Source of the DNA: Tilletia caries | Lineage: Eukaryota; Basidiomycota; Exobasidiomycetes; Tilletiales; Tilletiaceae | Direction: 5' to 3' | NCBI GenBank assembly: GCA_032718865.1 | Contig: JALUTQ010000007.1 | Coordinates: 2,356,001 to 2,420,000 of the forward strand | DNA: 64,000 nt | Shown: in pieces, positions 44,602 to 54,210 of the stretch | Layout: each line of letters begins with the position of its first letter | Numbering within the stretch: the stretch's first letter is position 1 | Position numbers and translations under genes: made by a program | The notes under the pieces: generated by a model | The model's database searches: none | What the model was told of the DNA's origin: nothing | What the model saw: the letters and a program-made list of their open reading frames with translations, nothing else

Positions 44602-44875
44602 TGTGCTGGATGTGACCCCAGCGTGACCACCAGTCTCCCTTTGTTTCCGTTCTCTCTTGCTTCCCTTTGTTTCCTTTCTCAGACTCAGATCCAGACTCGC
44701 TCGCCTTTCGCTCAGCGGTTCCCATCACGTTCCTCACTTAATGCTCTCTCACCTTCCCACTCTTCCCTTCTGTATTTCCTCTCTGCTGCTCTACAATCAA
44801 CTTGCTCTTCTTCTCTTCAACTCTTGCGTTGTATTGGCTCTTGCGCCTGGACTCTTGCGTCCTTCATACAGCACA
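44602..44875 (+). repeat. 3' LTR of the gypsy element
   Basis: 274 bp. It differs from the 5' LTR by lack of a 13-bp inverted insertion and by a few substitutions. It is preceded by TTTTTTGGGGGGGAA, the likely polypurine tract, and followed by GGTGC. Confidence 0.88.
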
Positions 44876-45548
44876 GGTGCCGACCACCGCACGAACGCTG
44901 CGGCGGGCAGACCTCGCACGGAGTCAGTGTGCGGGGTCCTCGCACGGTGCTCGCGCACCCCCGTGCGACTGACTACCTACAGTCAAACAGGAAATGGTTG
45001 ACCGTAGACCCAAAAAAGGATTTGAAGCTTTAAAGTTTCTTTTCGAAAACGCGACGCAATGAAAATGAGGCAGACCTTCCGATTTTGCTACAGAGACCAT
45101 GATCAATTGACGAGACCCTCCATCAATTGGCCCTGACATCAACAGACTGTATCATCATGCTTGAATTTCCGAATGATAGACATCGCACAAGATTTTACGG
45201 AATGCTAGCGAATGTCCAGGATACCATCTCTGCCGAGTTTCGAGGTGTTTGCAGCAGTTGTGATGGTGTGAGGTGTTCACGGTCAAGCTGTGGATGGAAA
45301 GAGGAGGAAACTCCCTTATGTAACCGTTGCTGCGTACCACCAACAGCAACAAAACTCAACGAGTTCTTCACCATTTTGTGCGATTCAACCTGGTAGTAGC
45401 AGCATGGTAGCTGATAATGCGCATGCTGAGCATTTCCCTAAAGGTCTGTCGGGTGTTTGATGGCACTGTGTGCTACAGTTGTGGTGCAATTGCTTCTGTT
45501 TTTTTTTTTTTTTTTTTATACATAACATTTGATTGCGGGGGGTTATTC

Positions 45549-48380
45549 TCAGTAAAAAGTGGGCAGGGCAATACACGTCTCATACACGCCTGAGACGCTG
45601 CTGATACGCGGGTCATACGGGGTTTGGTTTGCGTGAACTCAGTGCCTGAAACGTGTGTTGACCACGTATGGACCGTGTGTCAACACGCTGCCCACCCACC
45701 TGGACCAAATCGTGCGGATCAACAGCGTATCGCACTTCTAAAAACACCACCGCCTTTTGCCCATACGCTGCTGACCCACTGCTCAGACACTGTTAATACG
45801 CTTGACATACATGTGAATGACACGCTGCTATTACGCTGTCGATACAGGGCCAACACGCTGCTCCTCCCCGCTGCCCCTCTCCGCCCAGGCCTGCGCCCAC
45901 GCCAAACACAGCAGCTTGAACCAGAAAGTGAGGACTTGAACAAAGAGTGCTACTCACGGGTGGTGCTAGAACCTGGGCTTCAGGTTCGATTAAAGGACCT
46001 GTGAAGAGAAAGATAGCGTGTATGATCATCGTGCTAGCAAAGGTCAGGTGTCAAGAAAAGAGACTTACTCACACCGAGAGAACTTATGCTGCGATGAATG
46101 CCAACTTGAGGGAGGAAGTAGGTTGGAGTTCAGCTGTTCAGCATGCGCAGCAAAGGGACACGAGAGTCGAGACGATGAAAGATGCCTACCGCTGGGCGCT
46201 GTGCAAAGTGTGTGAGAAGACCGAGGAGGAAAAAGAGCACGCGTCAGTAAGGAAGTAGAGAGAGGTTAGGGGGAAGTTACGTTTCAATCGAAGCTACCGG
46301 TGTGGTATGCGTTGGAGTTGAGTGCATGTGGGAAAAAGTCTGGAGGGAGAAGAGAGAAGTATGAACGTGACTCGTGAGGATGTGAACGAAGAAAAGCGAA
46401 GAAGGGGCAGAGGGTCAGCATAAGGACGAGGTGAAGATGGCGGCCGTCTCTGAGATACCGGGGAGACGCTCATGGAGGACTTCCGGGGGCAGGTGGGAGA
46501 GCTGGAGGTAGATGTGGTCCTTCTCGGGCCCGCCGCCCGACACCGCGTCCCTCGCGGATCTCGATGGTCATGGAGCGGGAGACGACGTCACGGGACACGG
46601 GATGCGAGATCTTTGGCAGTGGGAGCGTATCGCTCCATGAAGCGTTCACCCTCGGAGTCGAGGAGGTAGTCGCCCTCACTGCGGGATCCCTCGGTGATGA
46701 GACAGCCGGCTCCGTAGATTCCTGTGGGGTGGAACTGGACGAACTCGAGATCCTGGAGGGGCAATCCAGCGCGGGAGACCATGGCCATGCCGTCACCGGT
46801 GCAGGTGTGTGCGGAGGTGGCGGAGAAGTACTCACGACCGTATCCACCGGAGGCAAGGACGGTCTTGTGGGCGCGGAAGCGGTGGATGGTGCCGTCCTCC
46901 ATGGTGAGAGCGACGACGCCGCTCCATGACGAGGTCGATGGCGAAGTACTCGATGAAGAAGTTGGTGTTGTGGCGGAGGGACTGTCCGTAGAGGGTGTGG
47001 AGCATGGCGTGTCCCGTTCGGTCGGCTGCGGCGGCGCAGCGGTATGCCTGTCCTCCCTTGCCGAAGTTGAGGGACTGGCCACCGAAGGCGCGTTGGTAGA
47101 TCTTGCCTTCCTTTGTGCGGGAGAAGGGGAGACCGAAGTGCTCGAGCTCGATGACGGTGCGTGGTGCCTCGCGACACATGTAGTGGATGGCGTCCTGGTC
47201 GCCGAGCCAGTCGGAGCCCTTGATGGTGTCGTACATGTGCCACCTCCAGTCGTCCTCGGTCACTGTGTGGGGGAGGAGTGTGTGGTGGGGTCAGCATTTG
47301 GACTTGTGTGGCAGAAGAGAGTGAGAGTGAGAGAGTGATGGTACTGACTGTTTCCGAGTGCTGCGTTGATGCCACCCTGTGCTGCGACGGTGTGTGAGCG
47401 TGTGGGGAAGAGCTTTGTGATGCAGGCGGTGGAGAGGCCAGCCTCGGCGAGACCGAATGCGGCGCGGAGGCCACTTCCACCTGCGCCGACGACGATGGCA
47501 TCGTAGTAGTGGTCGATGATGGGGCATCCGCCTGTTGCACCGAGCGGGGTGGGAGCCTCCTTTGCGCGGAGGGGCTGGGTGCTGATGATGCGCGATGCGG
47601 GTGCTGATGAGGAGAATGCTGCTGCTGCTGCGACGCGGGTGGCGGATCCTGCTGCTGCTGTGGAAGAAAATGCAGCTGCGAGTGGCCGCTGGAGTGCGCG
47701 TGCGAAGGAGCGTTGGGCGAACATCGTGCGTACTGCGTGGAATGGGAAGATGGTCGACGTCGAGCTCCACGATGCTGACCGTGGCGGGCAGAGGGCGAGA
47801 GGGTGTAGAAGGAGAGAGACGCTGACCTCGAGGACGGGGATGAGTGTGAGGGAGGAGAGGTCTGCGCGGGTGTCGATGATCTTGACGCGGTTGTGGATCG
47901 AGGGCTCTGGCTCTACGCTGCTCTGGAGGGGGGAGACGACGGACTTACCGAGAGCGTTGCGGACTATGTTGGTGGCAGGTGGAGGGTCCGATGCCGTCGA
48001 GGACTGCCTCTGCGGTCTTGCTTCCGTCAAAGGTTGGCCATGTTGGGAAATCGAGAGCGCATCGTTTGCGCAGCGTGTGGACAGCGTATGGAGTCAAGGC
48101 TGGTTGGGAAAAGAAGGTGGAAAACAGGGATTTTGGTGGTCCAGTGTGTGAGCAGCGTATGGGCAGCGTGTTGGCTTTGGCGAAAAGGTTGCCGTGTTTT
48201 CGTTTTCAGAAGCCAGATTTTACAAAATTGATTGCTTCCGTGGCCGTGCATCAGCAGCGTGTCAACAACGTGTTGGTACGCGGTTGATGCGCGGTGCTCA
48301 ATTCACACCGTCTCAGCAGCGTTTCAGCAGCGTGTCCGTGTATCGGCAGCGTCTCACCAGCGTCTCATTTTTTTACTGAG
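45549..48380. mobile_element. hAT-like element carrying a captured SDHA fragment
   Basis: The ends TCAGTAAAAA (45549) and TTTTTACTGAG (to 48380) are inverted. GGTTATTC is duplicated at 45541-45548 and 48381-48388, an 8-bp duplication as for hAT. The left subterminal zone (45575-45870) carries ACACGCTGC and GACGCTGCTGA words; the right zone (48055-48370) carries their inverse, GCAGCGTGT and CAGCAGCGT. Between them, on the minus strand, lies part of the SDHA gene with an intron and probably its 5' flank. The 46000-46260 region has another short open frame of unknown origin that may be a second captured piece. No transposase is present, so this is a Pack-type element. Confidence 0.82.
46437..47724 (-). 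pseudogene. Succinate dehydrogenase flavoprotein subunit, captured 5' part
   Basis: The minus-strand ATG at 47724 opens [15 protein letters not shown], a mitochondrial presequence. The FAD-binding motif follows: [20 protein letters not shown] and [20 protein letters not shown], where the His of SHTVAAQGG is the flavin-linking residue in the family. A GTCAGT...ACACAG intron (about 47350-47265) precedes [20 protein letters not shown]. Near 46925 a small deletion after IDLVME shifts the frame to [20 protein letters not shown] and [20 protein letters not shown]. More shifts occur near 46600. Similarity stops at [14 protein letters not shown] (about 46437), so the last half or more of the ~640-aa protein is absent. 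The retained intron shows a genomic, not mRNA, origin. Confidence 0.88.
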
Positions 48381-48738
48381 GGTTATTCTGTCTTTTCTTT
48401 TCCTGTTGCCGTTCCCTGTCTGTCCTGTCACCGTTTCACTTCCATTTTGTCCCATTTCCCTTTCCCTCTCTCTGCCTTTGCCACTCGCTCAACTCAGCTC
48501 TCTTTTTCCTGTATGATTCCCATACTCTCTCCATCGAATCAGGTACTCTCTCGTCCTCACTGGGTACGCTGGGTAACTAGCGGTGGTGCGGTCGTTGAGA
48601 AAAAGAATCATGTCACGCGCAAGTGAAGGCAAACACAGCGTCTGTCGCAAATGTGGTTGGTCTGGTGACCACACGGGGGTCACCGCAAAATTAGATTTGG
48701 CCTTCGCGAAATAAATCGGAGGGCGCTGTTGGAAATTA

Positions 48739-49525
48739 CAGTCCCCTATCACCGAGTGGAACACTTTGCACCAGTTTTGCACCACTGACCCTCTGATAAC
48801 CGTCACGATAACACAACACAACCACATTCAAACACTTAGAAAGAATCATGCACCTCCCATAGATGCACCCGCTCCCGCTTTCCGTTTGTCAATTGGTCTC
48901 CTGGTCGAGCAGGAGGGTGGCCTTGAGTGGTGTCAAAAAAGTTGTACAAATGAGACAAACGGCGTGTCACCCAGTGGAACACTTTCGATTTTCAAAATGC
49001 CAGACCGTATTGTGTCCGCTGGTTTTCAGAACGACCTGGCGAGCCAGCGAGTCAGGCTATGGAGGAAAATACTGGTGGAATTTTCAGCATCGCGTGAAAT
49101 ACCCGTTAAGCGCGGAAAGCAAATGCCGACAGTGGAACTGGCGGCTGCCCTTGCTGCCTAAGACTGCAACAGCCATAGCACCCTAACCATCCAACTTTTT
49201 CCAGATCTCTAACTTGGAGCATGCTCCATGTGTATATTGCTACTACTCCCGTCGAAGTCGCAACTCTAGTTTATCATGTCAGTTCTCTGTGGGTGGTGTT
49301 CAAAGTGCCTGTACAAATTTCTGCTAATAGAATTCTGGCCCTTTTTCACCTTCGGAACACCATAACTCCCCGTAGACACCTCGCAGCGACTTCAAACTTG
49401 GAGAGGTTACTCTCTAGTACACACTGCACAGCCTGTAAAAATTTTAGGTCTGTAGCATCGTTTTGTGGTGTGTTCTGGAGGTGTTCCACTGGGTGATATG
49501 TGTTCCACTGGGTGATAGGGGACTG
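48739..49525. mobile_element. Second pogo-like MITE with TA target site
   Basis: The left end CAGTCCCCTATCACC(G)AGTG is matched by an inverse right end with one mismatch over about 26 bp. TA flanks both ends (48737-48738 and 49526-49527). The right end has a local tandem copy of GTGTTCCACTGGGTGATA. No coding capacity in 787 bp. It is nested in the larger pogo-like element. Confidence 0.82.
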
Positions 49526-49776
49526 TACGATGGTCAACCACGGTCAACCATTTCCTGTTTGACTGTAATCCCCGATGAATGTGGACCTCGATCGTGAACA
49601 AAGGGAAAATGGCCATCGGGTGGGGTCGGACGCTAGTTGTCGACCTTATGGTCCCACGGACGATGGGCTGTGCATCATGACTGCATACATAGGTACAGGG
49701 TTGGCGACGACCGCGACGACGACCTCCTCTGCATGCTGCACCTCCAACGCGCAGCCCTCTGACATCTGAACGGATA

Positions 49777-51445
49777 ATGGTCTCCTCGATTTCGGATCAG
49801 AAGGCTACGGGGCCTGACGCTGTGCCATCCCTTTCCAGCTTGGTGAGTCGATCTCTCTGGATGGGGAGACTTGAGAGCCGATACATATAGACGATACTGA
49901 TCTGCGAATCTCTTCATCTTCCAGACGCTGGTGCCGCTTCTCTTCCTCGCAGCCTCCCTTTTCTTCCGTCGTTGGACGGCTGAAGCTGTCGACGTCCGTG
50001 ATGCGCTCAAGCGGTACGATGCACAGCCAGCGCGATGTCACGCTCAGCAGGACGGTACGGAGGCCATAGACGAGCAAGAGCAGGCACAGCAGACGCACGA
50101 GGAGGGACAAGGGAAAGGCGCTTCGAAGGAATCTGTACCTCACGCCTTCGCTATACCCTTCATAACGGTCCCGATTCTACTCGTCTACTTTGCCTGTCTC
50201 TTCGTCATCGGCTTCAGCACGGGCAAACGACAGGCACTGTACGAATACGGCTGGGCAGTGGGAATGGGGATGCTCGCTCCGACAGCGCCTTGGATGTTCC
50301 AATTCGGTATGCCTGGGTCGCCTATTGCGTACGTTTCCCGTGTCGATGTCGCAAAACCAAAGCACGGAGATGCCCAGGCGGCCGCGACTGAGGGAAGATG
50401 CGTAGCTGCCGGAAAACCTCAAGTTCGAAGGGACACATTCGACAGCTCACCCTTTTTATTTCCAATCCTTCTGCTGAAGATGTTCGTCGCCGGCATCGTC
50501 ACTGCCAAGACGGGCCTGCTTGTGCCCATACTCTATTTCAGCAGCATCAGCATTAATGCGAATCCGCATGGGCGTTCTCTCTGGAAGGGGTTCCTTGTCC
50601 TCGTCCTCGGATCTGGCGCCTTCATTATTGCCTCCTTCCTCGTCTCCTTCGCACTAGTTTGGAAGTTTCCGGACGAACCCTCGTCTGGAGTGAAGCCGGA
50701 AGACAGCTGCGACCCTCAGGCAGGAGACTGTACCCTCAAGAACGTGACCTTCGAGCAGTACCTCACCGCCTTCCTCACTACTCCGTTGGCCCTGTCCTAT
50801 GCCCTTGCGCCTGTCTTGACCGCCCTCATCGCTGCCCGCAACTTTGATCTTCTCGCTGCCGACAAGGAGAGCGGAGATGATCTGGACCTGCAACCCGAGC
50901 GTTTCCTTAAGGGGCCTTTCGGTATGGAGACCGTCATAACCGCGAGCAAGGCAGCAACTTCTTCGCTCGGCAAGAGGGACACGCATGGCAAGATTCCGGA
51001 GCGATTTAACCCACAGCACAGGACGACGGCCTACGTTGACCAAGCAACCAAACTACCCACGTATACCGCTGCCGTCCGAGCTCTTCAAGGGTTCCTCGCC
51101 GCAGGTGTTCTCATCCTGCTCGGCGTGGCCATCGTATCGCTCGACGACGCTTCGGAAGTGAAAAGGGGCATTTTCCCGACATTCTTCCACCCAATCACCT
51201 TGCAAGGCCTACTCTTTGACCCGAACGTCAAGCATCGCCAGCTAGCCCTTGCCGTGCTCATTGTGCTGGCGGTTTGTTGGGGTCTGGCCTCGTACGTTGT
51301 CGTCCTCCTGGCTGCCAGCTTGTCCGTCTACCAACGTAGTGGCCTTTCCGGCGTTCGTCAACTTTGGACGGTGACCGATCGCATCTGGCACGAGGGACCC
51401 GTCGTCTTCTCTGAGGAAGAGCGTGTCCCGTTGCGCAAAGGATGA
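49777..51445 (+). CDS. Polytopic membrane protein of unknown family
   Basis: Exon 1 (49777-49842, MVSSISDQKATGPDAVPSLS) joins exon 2 at 49925. A second intron (50329-50445, GTACGT...CAG) is likely because its translation breaks a hydrophobic stretch, though its 117 nt are also open in frame. The spliced product is 489 aa. It has about seven to eight hydrophobic segments: TLVPLLFLAASLFF near the N-terminus, ITVPILLVYFACLFVIGF, SPFLFPILLLKMFVAGIV, GFLVLVLGSGAFIIASFLVS, PLALSYALAPVLTALIAA, GFLAAGVLILLGVAIVSL and LALAVLIVLAVCWGLASYVV. A long acidic-basic loop (DLLAADKESGDDLDLQPERF) lies between the last sets. No transporter signature was recognised. The pogo-like MITEs lie within 220 bp upstream and may affect its promoter. 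Confidence 0.7.
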
Positions 51446-51835
51446 CGCTGGAGGGATAAAGAACAGGGTTCTCATCCATGTTTGGGGCGCAAGCCTTTGA
51501 CACATCTGCATCAGGCCTCAGGCTCATCAGCTCGTCAGCTCGATGTCCACATCGCTCCTGTCACTCTCTTTCCGCCAACTTTGCTCTCTTCCTTCCGATA
51601 CCTTTGCCCTGAGGCCTGTATGCCTTTGGCATTCCATTTGTACTACACAGTCGCTCTTATATCCCGAATCATTTCCGTCTTTCCTCCCGACGAGGGAGGG
51701 GCAGTTTCGGCCGAACTTGGGTGGAGGATGCGATGATGACATGGAACGAGGTGATGGAAGCGCGTACGAGTGTCTCGGACTCAGCTCCGATCGACTCAGC
51801 AGTCAGCTGCGGGCGGTGCGCGTGGTACATACGAG

Positions 51836-51843
51836 TATATAAG
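51836..51843 (+). promoter_or_regulatory. TATA-like box of the hydrolase gene
   Basis: TATATAAG lies 67 bp upstream of the ATG at 51910. It supports that start over an in-frame ATG at 51721 that lies upstream of the box. Confidence 0.55.
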
Positions 51844-51909
51844 ACAGGCTCATCCAGGCCGCGCGTCCGTTGTGCTCCGCCCCCTCACGCCCGCCTCCCC
51901 TCTCGCTCG

Positions 51910-54028
51910 ATGGCCGCACGTCGAGTCGCTCACACCCTCAGCACATCACTCCCACCCACCCTTTCAAGGACAGCGACCGCAATCAAGAGCATGGCATCAG
52001 CAGCGACAGCGACAGCGATGGCGCAGGGACCCGCGGCATCGGCCCCGGAGTCACTGGCCTACATCGCCCCGGACATCCCAGACTCCCTCAAGGCTTCCTT
52101 CGGCGCATGGATCCGCGGTGGGGCCCAGGTAGAGTCAGCCAAGGCCGAGCTTCATCTGTACCGACACAGCGGCTACTTTCAAGGCGCCGGCCTGCACAAC
52201 GTGCCCAATCTGCCCCTTGCGCAGGCGTGGGCTGCCCTCAAGGCTGGTTCCAGCTTGGGCTCACCTCCGACCAAAACGAAGCCGGAGGAACGGGCTACGA
52301 TCGGCACTGAGCTCGGCGCCGATGGCAAGGTCGGCATGATTCGCCTTGTCAACTTGCATCGCGAGGGTCGGACACCCTCTCAGCACGGCGTCGGTAGCTG
52401 GCTCTCATCCTGGTTGCCACAGAGCAAAAAAGGAGTGTCTATCGAGAGCGACGGCGGTACGCAAGATCCGAGCAACCCGCTCGCCGGTCGCTCAGCCGGC
52501 ACGAGCTGCGGAGAGCCTCGCTATGTGAACATGCTCGAAATCGGAACGCCCGAAACGAAGCCGGGCGAGACCAAGATTGTCCTCTTGCACGGCTACGGAG
52601 CGGGCACGGCGTTCTTCTTCCAGAACTTGCGCTCGCTCGCCTCGATCCCCAACTCGCGACTCTTTGCGCTCGATTGGCTCGGGATGGGTCGCTCCTCCCG
52701 TCCGCCGTTCCATATTCCCAACTCGATCACGAAACAGGGCGTCGAGGCGCGCGTCAAAGCGGCTGAGAGCTTCTTTGTGGACTCGCTCGAGGAATGGCGG
52801 CAGAAGATGGAGTTGGAGCGGATGACCTTGGTTGCACACAGGTGAGTAAAGGTCTGCCATTCGTTCTTGTTTACGCGCGACCATGAGGTGAGTCTGAACG
52901 TCATCATCTCTTCCCAATGATATAGTCTGGGAGGCTATCTCTCCATCGCATACGCATTGCGGTATCCTCAACGCGTCGAAAAGATCGTCCTGATCTCGCC
53001 AGCAGGTATCGCGGAAAGTGAGTCCTTGCCGAAGCTCGTTACACGCACGCGACCAGTAGCGATCCATTCTGACAAAGCAGCTTTCCCCTCACTCCAGACC
53101 CTGAAGCAAGACAGCAAGGCATGGCATTCCAGTCGAAGAACAACGCCGTCGGGGCAGACGCCACACAAGAATTGCTTGACGACCAGTCCAAAATCGCCCC
53201 ACGCACACAGCAAGAGGAGGAACAGACCAAAGCAGAGATGCGACGCGCGGCCTCCAGCGCAAATGGCTCCGAGATCCGCGGTGCCGAGCCACAAGGTCCC
53301 ATCCGAACGCAGTCCCCGACGCAGACGAACGCAGAAGAAGCGGAAGAGGACCGACAGAACCCACCTCGACTCTCGAACCGGACGCGCGCGGTGCTCTCCT
53401 GGCTCTGGGAGCAGAATATGTCCCCCTTTGCCATCCTGCGCGCGTCGACGTTTTTGAGCCCGCTGTTGACGGGGAGATATACGAGTCGGCGGTTTAGCTT
53501 GTTGCCGGATGAGGATCTGCGGGCACTGCATGCGTATTGTCATGGGATTTTCACGGCGAAGGGGTCGTCGGAGTACTGTCGTGAGTTGGTTTGAAAGTGC
53601 GAGTGTTGGCTGGGTTTGGCTAATACTGAACAAAATTCTCGCGTTTCTGGACATGCAGTCGCACACATCCTTGCCCCAGGCGCGTTCGCTCGTCTGCCAA
53701 TGCTGCACCGTATCACTCCCCTTCGGGTGCCGGTGTCCTTCATATATGGACAATATGACTGGTACGTTCGGAGCCCCTTGGCATCCCTTCCCTCTTCCAT
53801 TCACGTCTGCGTCAACAGCTAACCTTCTGTTCGAACCCTTTCTCACTCTTCAGGATGGACGTCACCGCAGGTCGAGCGGCCGTGAAAGCGCTGGCCGAGG
53901 CAGGCAACCCGAACGCAAGCTGTACCGTCGTACCGCTCGCAGGACATCACACCTACCTCGACAATCCAGAGGCTTGTAACCAGGTCGTGGAGGAGTTTTT
54001 GAAGAAGCCCGTCCCCGCCCGCCTGTGA
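51910..54028 (+). CDS. CLD1/ABHD4-5-like alpha/beta hydrolase (phospholipase/acyltransferase type)
   Basis: Five exons (51910-52841, 52926-53017, 53098-53580, 53659-53761, 53854-54028) sum to 1785 nt, 594 aa. The Ala/Thr-rich N-terminus (ARRVAHTLSTSLPPTLSRTA) may target mitochondria. The fold starts at KIVLLHGYGAGTAFFFQNL, then LFALDWLGMGRSSRPPF. The nucleophile elbow is VAHSLGGYLS, Ser311, split by intron 1; AHSLG replaces the common GHSLG. The acid is in SFIYGQYDWMD and the base in LAGHHTYLDNP, which has the H-x4-D motif of the CGI-58/ABHD4/CLD1 group. A hydrophilic insert of about 110 residues (exon 3, QTKAEMRRAASSANGSE...) precedes LSWLWEQNMSPFAILRAS. Yeast Cld1 deacylates cardiolipin, and a similar lipid-remodelling role is inferred. 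Confidence 0.85.
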
Positions 54029-54210
54029 GAATCATTATGGGGCCGACCTTGGAGAGTTTGCTTGCACTGTAGAAACTCAGAGATGTACAATATACACGTA
54101 TGGAGACGATCATGTACTTGCACAAGTGCAAACCTCAAATCGCATTTCATGGTTGCAATAGGCTAAGAACGAATCATGTCCGATTTGATTCCCCCTTGGA
54201 AAGCCCATGT

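Larger units (their letters stand above)
37857..44875 (+). mobile_element. Ty3/gypsy LTR retrotransposon, full length
   Basis: The LTRs at 37857-38143 and 44602-44875 both start TGTGCTGGATG and end CATACAGCACA, so their tips form the inverted pair TGTGCTG/CAGCACA. GGTGC is duplicated at 37852-37856 and 44876-44880. The primer site TGGTGATGAGAG follows the 5' LTR and a polypurine tract (seven G then AA) precedes the 3' LTR. Internal order: Gag, protease, RT, first part of RNase H, integrase, then the rest of RNase H. Two frame changes in pol make this copy inactive as read. Confidence 0.9.
44980..49565. mobile_element. Pogo/Tc1-like element with TA target site, filled by other insertions
   Basis: The left end begins CAGTCAAACAGGAAATGGTT and the right end is its exact inverse, a perfect pair of about 26 bp. 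TA flanks both ends (44978-44979 and 49566-49567). About 960 bp of its own sequence remain once the two nested elements are removed. No DDE transposase frame was seen, so it is a MITE. It lies directly upstream of the membrane-protein gene at 49777. Confidence 0.8.

Noticed and set aside
46437..48030. Functional SDHA gene
   Set aside because: It lacks the C-terminal half, has several frame breaks and lies inside inverted ends with a target duplication.
51721..51909. Upstream in-frame ATG as start of the hydrolase
   Set aside because: A TATATAAG box lies between this ATG and the one at 51910, and the extra residues have no conserved character.
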